Of a stretch of DNA of 64,000 nucleotides, positions 58,608 through 64,000 are shown piece by piece. Positions within the stretch are counted from its first letter, which is position 1. Every line of letters begins with the position of its first letter. This DNA is from Parvibaculum sp045863935 (GTDB lineage: Bacteria; Pseudomonadota; Alphaproteobacteria; Parvibaculales; Parvibaculaceae): the NCBI RefSeq assembly GCF_045863935.1, contig NZ_BTVP01000011.1:23415-87414 (forward strand). Reading direction: 5' to 3'. Position numbers and translations under genes: made by a program. The notes below the pieces were generated by a model. It did no database searches, had not been told where the DNA came from, and saw nothing but the letters and a program-made list of their open reading frames with translations.

Positions 58608-59911
58608 CAACGAGGCTCCGCCCAGGCCATGACGATGAGCGTCGCAAATATAATGGGCACGACTTTGAGCAAAGGTCCGAACGGGTCAAACCATAGCAGT
58701 GGCAAAAAAATACTGAGAACCACGAGATAGGAGAGACTCAGGGCGATCTGCAGAGTGCCAAACAGCCTGACCCGCCACCCGACGAGGAACGGCAGGCCGA
58801 GAAGCATATCGGCAAACGCACCGGCGGTGACCAGCGTGCGCGACGCTCCTTCGTCGAGCCCTGTCGCTCCGACGAAACTCGCTGCGGCGGCATTGACCGA
58901 TGGCATGAGAGAAATAACGCCTGTCGTGACCCAGAAGAGACCAAGCACGACCCGCAACGCTGCAACAGCGAGCGCGCTGCGAGCATGCAGACGGTCCTGC
59001 AAGGTTGATGGGGTGTCCGCCAGTTCATCTTCCATTCGCCGTGGCACGACACCCGTCGCAGCCGCGATTGCTTCAGAACTTGACGTGTTGCCAAGCTCCA
59101 TCTGACGTATGGAGGAGCTTCGGAAAGCGGTGGGAAGGCCGAACCACCCCGCTACATCCCCGAGGAAGAGCGCCGGCCGTGCAACCCAAGCCGGAACGCT
59201 CAGGACATGAGCCGCGGGAAAGCCAAGCCAGCGGCGCAGAAGAAGCGCGATCTCACGCATACTCTTCGGCTCCGGCCCCGTGACCGCAAGCTCGACGCGC
59301 GCTGGCGCATCAGGCTCCACCAGCCGGACAACGGCGGCTACGAGATAGTCCATCGAAACGGGCTGAAACATATGCTTGCCACCGTCGACAAGCGGTACAA
59401 AACCCGGAAGTCCGGCGAGCGATCGCACCAGCGTCGTTCCGCCATAGCTTCCCCGGCCATAGACCAGCGAAGGCTTCAGAACGACCCAGTCGACATCGAG
59501 ACTTTTCAGAAAGTCATCGCCGGCGCTCTTACTGCCTGAGTACTCCGTACCGGCTTCGGCTTCCGCGCCGAGCGCCGATATCTGCACTATGCGGCGAACT
59601 CCCGCCTTCCGGGCTGCGCCAAAAAGAGCCACGGGTCCGGCGACATGTGCGCGTTCGTGAGAGTCGCGGAGGGTCGGCTGAAGAATGCCGATGCAGTTGA
59701 CGATTGCATCGACACCCCCAAGACCCGGAACCCAGACCGCCTCGTCCACGTCCTTGTTGAAGTCGCAGAACTGCCACTCGAAGCCGGGCAGCAGGCGGCG
59801 GCCAAGCACGAGATCGCGTCCACAAGCGACAACATCATGCCCGGCGCGTTTCAAGCCGATTGCGATATGCTGTCCTATGAAGCCATAAGCTCCGGTGACG
59901 AGCACACGCAT
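58607..59911 (-). CDS. NAD(P)-binding epimerase-like protein fused to DoxX-like membrane domain
   Basis: Two-part protein of 434 residues. Residues 1-290 are an atypical/extended SDR (VTGAYGFIGQH, NCIGIL, VQISALGAEAEAGTEYSGSK with Tyr/Lys of YSGSK, VLKPSLVYGRG), related to complex-I NDUFA9-like and NAD(P)H-binding proteins. Residues 310-434 carry four helices of DoxX-like type (VAALRVVLGLFWVTTGVISL, MLLGLPFLVGWRVRLFGTLQIALSLSYLVVL). The fusion anchors a nucleotide-sugar or quinone-related dehydrogenase domain to the membrane. It lies 12 bp after ssb on the same strand and is coupled to the DUF2269 gene. Reaction unknown. Confidence 0.82.
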   Translation of the reverse strand: MRVLVTGAYGFIGQHIAIGLKRAGHDVVACGRDLVLGRRLLPGFEWQFCDFNKDVDEAVWVPGLGGVDAIVNCIGILQPTLRDSHERAHVAGPVALFGAARKAGVRRIVQISALGAEAEAGTEYSGSKSAGDDFLKSLDVDWVVLKPSLVYGRGSYGGTTLVRSLAGLPGFVPLVDGGKHMFQPVSMDYLVAAVVRLVEPDAPARVELAVTGPEPKSMREIALLLRRWLGFPAAHVLSVPAWVARPALFLGDVAGWFGLPTAFRSSSIRQMELGNTSSSEAIAAATGVVPRRMEDELADTPSTLQDRLHARSALAVAALRVVLGLFWVTTGVISLMPSVNAAAASFVGATGLDEGASRTLVTAGAFADMLLGLPFLVGWRVRLFGTLQIALSLSYLVVLSIFLPLLWFDPFGPLLKVVPIIFATLIVMAWAEPR

Positions 59912-59923
59912 CGGATATCCGCC

Positions 59924-60409
59924 CTAGAAAGGAATTTCGTCGTCGAGGTCCTGGGAGAAATTGCCCCGGCCGCCACCGCCGCCCGACGAGCCGCCGCCGA
60001 AATCGTCCGAGCCGCCGTAATCGCCACCGCTGCCCCCACCCGAAGCGCCGCCGCCGGAACGGCCGTCCAGCATGGTCAGCGTGGAATTGAAGCCTTGCAG
60101 CACGACTTCGGTCGAATAGCGTTCCTGGCCGGACTGGTCGGTCCATTTGCGGGTCTGCAGCGCGCCCTCGATATAGACCTTCGCGCCCTTCTTCAGATAT
60201 TGCTCGATGACCTTGCAGAGGCCTTCGTTGAAGACGACGACGCGGTGCCACTCGGTCTTTTCCTTGCGCTCGCCGGTATTCTTGTCGCGCCAAGTGTCCG
60301 AGGTCGCGATGCGCAGATTGGCAATGGGGCGGCCGTCCTGCGTGCGGCGAATTTCAGGGTCGGCACCCAGATTACCGACCAGGATGACCTTGTTGACGCT
60401 GCCTGCCAT
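59924..60409 (-). CDS. ssb: Single-stranded DNA-binding protein Ssb
   Basis: Homotetrameric SSB of 161 residues. The OB-fold is residues 1-112 (MAGSVNKVILVGNLGADPEIR, WHRVVVFNEGLCKVIEQYLKKGAKVYIEGALQTRKWTDQSGQERYSTEVV), a Gly/Ser-rich linker follows, and the C-terminal tip is DDEIPF, the docking site for repair and replication proteins. The ATG at 60409 has AGGACAG. It is divergent from uvrA with a small membrane ORF and a LexA box between them, as in many bacteria where the ssb-uvrA pair is SOS-regulated. Confidence 0.97.
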   Translation of the reverse strand: MAGSVNKVILVGNLGADPEIRRTQDGRPIANLRIATSDTWRDKNTGERKEKTEWHRVVVFNEGLCKVIEQYLKKGAKVYIEGALQTRKWTDQSGQERYSTEVVLQGFNSTLTMLDGRSGGGASGGGSGGDYGGSDDFGGGSSGGGGGRGNFSQDLDDEIPF

Positions 60410-60499
60410 GTTTCTGTCCTCGTGGATTAGCTGCCCGTTGCGCGGACCCTAGCGGCAGGGACCGCCCGGAACCAGCACTCTCGATAAAAAAGCTGTGGA

Positions 60500-60640
60500 T
60501 CAAACAATAAGGGAAATCCCGACGAGAAGCAGAGCCGTCCAGAAAGCGATCATGCAGCCCACGATCACCGTCTGTCGCCGGAATGCGCGCTCGACCATTT
60601 CTCGTGTTGCCGGTTGATTTGCGGCGTTCCCTTGCTGCAT
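60500..60640 (-). CDS. 46-aa single-pass membrane peptide (unnamed)
   Basis: Short ORF of 46 codons. Residues 1-22 are hydrophilic and basic toward the end (MVERAFRRQT), residues 23-46 are a membrane helix (VIVGCMIAFWTALLLVGISLIV) ending at the stop codon. The ATG at 60640 has AGGG at 6-bp spacing. It lies in the ssb-uvrA gap, 17 bp from a LexA box, on the ssb strand; ssb starts 90 bp after its stop. I know no homologue by name. The ribosome-binding site and clean helix support translation; an SOS-induced membrane peptide (like TisB-type or SidA-type division inhibitors) is a speculative role. Confidence 0.55.
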   Translation of the reverse strand: MQQGNAANQPATREMVERAFRRQTVIVGCMIAFWTALLLVGISLIV

Positions 60641-60656
60641 GGCTACCCTGCTTTAT

Positions 60657-60671
60657 GTTCTTATTATGTTC
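60657..60671. promoter_or_regulatory. LexA (SOS) box, GTTC-N7-GTTC
   Basis: GTTC at 60657-60660 and GTTC at 60668-60671 with a 7-bp AT-rich spacer match the alphaproteobacterial LexA consensus GTTC-N7-GTTC exactly. The site lies between the 46-aa ORF (17 bp from its start) and uvrA (start 187 bp away), so it can control uvrA and/or the small gene and ssb. Regulation of uvrA by LexA is known in this class. Confidence 0.8.
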
Positions 60672-60857
60672 TCATAAACGCAAATCTGCGGCAAGATGAA
60701 ATCGCCGCCACATGATTCTTTGTCCCACAGGGCTCGCAGCCCTTGAAGCCACCCGCGCCGCCCTACATACATGAAGCCTGAGACCAAGCCACATTCCCCG
60801 CAGCGAAAGATGCGCACCGCCCGCCGGGCAGGCCGCGCCTGTGAGAGTTCCGGCCCG

Positions 60858-63800
60858 ATGAGCATTGCCTCGAAGAAACCCGCATCCGACACCCAGAACC
60901 GCTTCATCCGGGTCTTCGGCGCGCGCGAGCACAATCTGCGCGATGTCAGCGTGGAGCTGCCGCGCGACGAGCTGATCGTGATTACGGGACTGTCCGGTTC
61001 GGGCAAGTCGTCGCTCGCCTTCGACACGATCTATGCCGAGGGGCAGCGGCGCTATGTCGAAAGTCTTTCGGCCTATGCGCGCCAGTTCCTCGAAATGATG
61101 CAGAAGCCGGATGTCGACCAGATCGACGGCCTCTCGCCCGCCATTTCGATCGAGCAGAAGACGACCTCGCGCAACCCGCGCTCGACGGTCGGCACGGTCA
61201 CCGAAATCTACGACTACATGCGTCTTCTCTGGGCGCGCATCGGCATTCCCTATTCGCCCGCAACGGGGCTTCCGATCGAAAGCCAGACGGTCAGCCAGAT
61301 GGTCGACCGCGTGATGGCGCTGCCGGAAGGCACCCGGCTCTTTCTGATGGCGCCGATCATCCGCGGCCGCAAGGGCGAGTACCGCAAGGAATTCGCCGAA
61401 CTTCAGAAGAAGGGCTTCCAGCGCGTGAAGGTGGACGGCACCTTCTACGAGATCGCGGATGTGCCCGCGCTCAACAAGAAGCTGAAGCACGACATCGACG
61501 TGGTGGTGGACCGCATCGTCGTGCGCGGCGATCTCGGTAACCGGCTTGCGGACAGTTTCGAAATCGCGCTCGACCTCGCCGACGGCATTGCCGTGGTCGA
61601 AATGGCGGATGCGAAGAAAGGCGAAGAGGCCGAACGCATCGTCTTCTCGTCGCGCTTCGCCTGCCCGGTTTCGGGCTTCACCATCGACGAAATCGAACCG
61701 CGCCTCTTCTCCTTCAACAATCCCTTCGGCGCCTGCCCCGCCTGCGACGGTCTCGGCACTCAGTTCTACATGGACCCCGAGCTCGTGGTGCCGGATGCCG
61801 GCCTGTCGCTGAAGAAGGGGGCCATCGCGCCCTGGTCGCGCTCGACCTCGCCCTACTACACGCAGACGCTGCAGGCCCTGGCGAAGCAATACAAGTTCTC
61901 GATGACGGCGCCCTGGTCGCAGCTTCCCGAGGAAGCGCAAAACGTCATCCTTTACGGCTCGGGCGAGGAGGCGGTGACCTTCGCCTATGACGACGGCATG
62001 CGCTCCTACAAGACGAAGAAGCCCTTCGAAGGCGTGATCCCGAACCTCGAACGGCGCTGGCGCGAAACGGACAGCGCCTGGGCGCGCGAGGAAATCGAAC
62101 GCTATCAGGGCATCACCAATTGCGAGGATTGCGGCGGCTATCGCCTGAAGCCCGAAGCGCTCGCGGTGAAGATCGCCAAGCGTCACATCGGCGAAGTCAC
62201 GCAGATGTCGATCCGCGAAGCAGATGCCTGGTACCGCGACCTCGGCGAGCAACTGAGCGCGAAACACAACGAGATCGCCGGCCGCGTGCTGAAGGAAATC
62301 CGCGAGCGGCTGCATTTCCTCAACAATGTCGGGCTCGACTATCTGACGCTGTCGCGCAACTCCGGCACGCTATCGGGCGGCGAGAGCCAGCGCATCCGGC
62401 TTGCCTCGCAGATCGGCTCCGGCCTCACCGGCGTGCTCTACGTGCTGGACGAGCCCTCCATCGGCCTCCATCAGCGCGACAACGACCGGCTGCTCGAAAC
62501 GCTGAAGCGCCTGCGCGATCTCGGCAATACGGTGATCGTGGTCGAGCATGACGAGGACGCGATCCGCACCGCCGATCATGTGGTGGACATGGGACCGGGC
62601 GCCGGCATCCATGGCGGCCGCGTCGTCGCCGAGGGTACGCCCGACGACATCATGGCCAATCCCGAAAGCCTGACCGGGCAATATCTCACCGGCTTCCTGC
62701 AGGTGCCGGTGCCCGCGACGCGGCGGACGGGCAACGGCAAGAGTGTGAAGATCACGGGCGCGCGCGAGAACAACCTCAAGAACGTGACGGCGGAAATTCC
62801 GCTCGGCACTTTTACCTGTGTCACGGGCGTTTCCGGCGGCGGCAAGTCCACGCTCCTTATCGAGACGATCTACAAGGCCGTGGCCCGCAGGCTCAACAAC
62901 AGCCGCGAACATCCCGGCACGTTCGACGAGATTTTCGGCCTCGAACATCTCGACAAGATCATCGACATCGATCAGTCGCCCATCGGCCGTACGCCGCGCT
63001 CGAACCCGGCGACCTATACGGGCTCATTCACCTTCATTCGCGACTGGTTCGCCGAACTGCCGGAAAGCCGCGCGCGCGGCTACAAGCCCGGCCGCTTCTC
63101 CTTCAACGTGAAGGGCGGGCGCTGCGAAGCCTGCCAGGGCGACGGCGTCATCAAGATCGAGATGCACTTCCTGCCGGACGTCTATGTGGAATGCGATGCC
63201 TGCCACGGGCACCGCTACAACCGCGAAACGCTTGAGGTGAAGTTCAAGGACAAGTCGATCGCCGATGTCCTTGAGATGACGGTCGACGAGGCCGCTTCGT
63301 TTTTCAAGGCCGTGCCCGCGGTGCGCGACAAGATGGAAGTGCTGCAGCGCGTCGGCCTCGGCTACATCAAGGTCGGCCAGCAGGCGACGACGCTTTCGGG
63401 TGGCGAAGCGCAGCGCGTGAAGCTCGCCAAGGAACTGTCGAAGCGCGCGACGGGCCGCACGATCTACATTCTGGACGAGCCGACGACCGGTCTCCATTTC
63501 CACGACGTGGCGAAGCTCCTCGAGGTGCTGCACGAGCTGGTCGAGAGCGGCAACACGGTGGTGGTGATCGAGCACAATCTCGAAGTTATCAAGACGGCGG
63601 ACTGGATCATCGATCTCGGCCCCGAGGGCGGCGATGGCGGCGGCGAGATCGTGGCAGCCGGCACGCCGGAAGATGTGGCCGCCGAACCCCGCTCCCACAC
63701 CGGCCATTATCTGAAGGAACTCTTCAAGCGCCGGCCAGGAAAAGGCGCTTCGGGGAGCGAGGGGCCCACGAAATCCCGCAAGGCGAGCGCGGCCGCAAAG

Positions 63801-63872
63801 AGCAATGTGAAGGCGAGCAAACCCGCTCCGAGGGCTAAATCCGGCGGCCCGAAGCGGAAAAAGACGGCCTGA
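60858..63872 (+). CDS. uvrA: Excinuclease ABC subunit A (UvrA)
   Basis: Damage-recognition ATPase of nucleotide excision repair, about 1004 residues, ABC-type with two composite nucleotide-binding domains. Walker A1 GLSGSGKSS (residues 44-52), the UvrB-binding and insertion domains, zinc module GACPACDGLG, ABC signature LSGGESQRIRLASQIG, Walker A2 GVSGGGKST, second zinc module CEACQGDGVIKIEMHFLPDVYVECDACHGHRYN, signature LSGGEAQRVKLAKELS, and Walker B IYILDEPTTGLHF. A Lys/Ala-rich C-terminal tail of about 40 residues is extra. The start is the ATG at 60858 (an upstream ATG at 60771 lacks family sequence). A LexA box lies upstream; the divergent unit holds ssb. Mfd at 19.4 kb recruits UvrA. 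Confidence 0.97.
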   Translation: MSIASKKPASDTQNRFIRVFGAREHNLRDVSVELPRDELIVITGLSGSGKSSLAFDTIYAEGQRRYVESLSAYARQFLEMMQKPDVDQIDGLSPAISIEQKTTSRNPRSTVGTVTEIYDYMRLLWARIGIPYSPATGLPIESQTVSQMVDRVMALPEGTRLFLMAPIIRGRKGEYRKEFAELQKKGFQRVKVDGTFYEIADVPALNKKLKHDIDVVVDRIVVRGDLGNRLADSFEIALDLADGIAVVEMADAKKGEEAERIVFSSRFACPVSGFTIDEIEPRLFSFNNPFGACPACDGLGTQFYMDPELVVPDAGLSLKKGAIAPWSRSTSPYYTQTLQALAKQYKFSMTAPWSQLPEEAQNVILYGSGEEAVTFAYDDGMRSYKTKKPFEGVIPNLERRWRETDSAWAREEIERYQGITNCEDCGGYRLKPEALAVKIAKRHIGEVTQMSIREADAWYRDLGEQLSAKHNEIAGRVLKEIRERLHFLNNVGLDYLTLSRNSGTLSGGESQRIRLASQIGSGLTGVLYVLDEPSIGLHQRDNDRLLETLKRLRDLGNTVIVVEHDEDAIRTADHVVDMGPGAGIHGGRVVAEGTPDDIMANPESLTGQYLTGFLQVPVPATRRTGNGKSVKITGARENNLKNVTAEIPLGTFTCVTGVSGGGKSTLLIETIYKAVARRLNNSREHPGTFDEIFGLEHLDKIIDIDQSPIGRTPRSNPATYTGSFTFIRDWFAELPESRARGYKPGRFSFNVKGGRCEACQGDGVIKIEMHFLPDVYVECDACHGHRYNRETLEVKFKDKSIADVLEMTVDEAASFFKAVPAVRDKMEVLQRVGLGYIKVGQQATTLSGGEAQRVKLAKELSKRATGRTIYILDEPTTGLHFHDVAKLLEVLHELVESGNTVVVIEHNLEVIKTADWIIDLGPEGGDGGGEIVAAGTPEDVAAEPRSHTGHYLKELFKRRPGKGASGSEGPTKSRKASAAAKSNVKASKPAPRAKSGGPKRKKTA

Positions 63873-63959
63873 GGTCCACGCAGGCGTTTCCGCACCGCCT
63901 CAAACTGTCTATAACCAGCCCCGTGATTTCAGGCTGGTGAATGCAGGAAACGGGGGCCG

Positions 63960-64000
63960 ATGCCGGGGGTATCGTTCAGTCGGCGCGACTTTCTGAAGCT
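63960..64000 (+). CDS. Start of a Tat-exported protein (cut by window edge)
   Basis: The last 41 bp open a reading frame MPGVSFSRRDFLKL with GGGGGCCG upstream of the ATG at 63960. SRRDFLK is the canonical twin-arginine (S/T-R-R-x-F-L-K) motif, so the product should be exported folded, often with a metal or other cofactor. Only 13 codons are visible and no function can be assigned. It is on the uvrA strand, 88 bp after the uvrA stop. Confidence 0.6.
   Translation, partial: MPGVSFSRRDFLK

Noticed and set aside
60672..62315. 547-codon minus-strand frame opposite uvrA
   Set aside because: Antisense to UvrA; would also cover the LexA box and promoter region.

Overview
This 64 kb window is ordinary chromosome of a GC-rich alphaproteobacterium. 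The evidence is an alphaproteobacterial LexA box (GTTC-N7-GTTC) beside uvrA, IalB- and PAS_5-family proteins, the recG/sdhE/mfd cluster, and the gyrA-coaD-ppi-ppi-queA-tgt run. The density of acyl-CoA genes recalls Parvibaculum-like Hyphomicrobiales, but that genus is a guess from gene content. I see no rRNA, insertion sequence, prophage or CRISPR array. The one tRNA is tRNA-Lys(TTT).

Layout. 1-9.1 kb: tandem MFS transporters (the first cut by the window edge), a CitE/malyl-CoA-lyase-like enzyme, an Old Yellow Enzyme, HspQ, a hexapeptide acyltransferase, an IalB-like protein, an orphan peptide-binding protein and a nitronate monooxygenase. 9.1-15.1 kb: two acyl-CoA ligases, a VOC protein, and an alpha-methylacyl-CoA racemase-like gene overlapping a histidine phosphatase. 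15.1-17.2 kb: a PutP-type symporter with three small membrane-protein genes, one only 32 codons long and coupled by ATGA. 17.3-26.1 kb: SDR, FrnE-like protein, HabA-like membrane protein, mfd, sdhE, recG and a DUF502 protein. 26.3-28.7 kb: a three-gene cassette (CrtC-like lipocalin, APH-type kinase, small DUF6285-like protein) resembling the LvaAB hydroxyacyl-CoA kinase. 29-32 kb: PAS protein, then an MBOAT/SGNH pair for polymer O-acylation. 32.1-34.9 kb: an SCP-type thiolase after an HMG-CoA-synthase-like/DUF35 fusion whose catalytic Cys looks replaced by Gln. 35-38 kb: CHASE4 histidine kinase and a TPR/SPOR protein. 38.3-45.4 kb: glmU-glmS, galE, and sulfate activation (cysD, cysNC). 45.5-49.5 kb: small membrane protein, carbonic anhydrase, RodZ-like HTH/SH3 protein, TSUP permease and DUF1993. 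49.5-50.25 kb: a gene-poor stretch with tRNA-Lys and palindromic repeats. 50.25-57 kb: tgt, queA, two cyclophilins, coaD, gyrA. 57.3-64 kb: PP2C-like phosphatase, DUF2269, an epimerase-DoxX fusion, ssb, a 46-codon membrane ORF, a LexA box, uvrA, and the first codons of a Tat-exported protein.

The themes are CoA-thioester and branched or hydroxylated acid metabolism (ligases, racemase, thiolase, kinase cassette), DNA repair (mfd, recG, uvrA, ssb) and envelope precursor supply (glmU, glmS, galE, MBOAT). The items most worth a second look are the kinase cassette at 26.3-28.7 kb, the HMGCS-like/DUF35 fusion at 33.4-34.9 kb, the symporter small proteins at 15.1-17.2 kb, and the 46-codon ORF at the LexA box near 60.6 kb. 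Start codons were chosen by ribosome-binding sites and family N-termini, and several are TTG or GTG.
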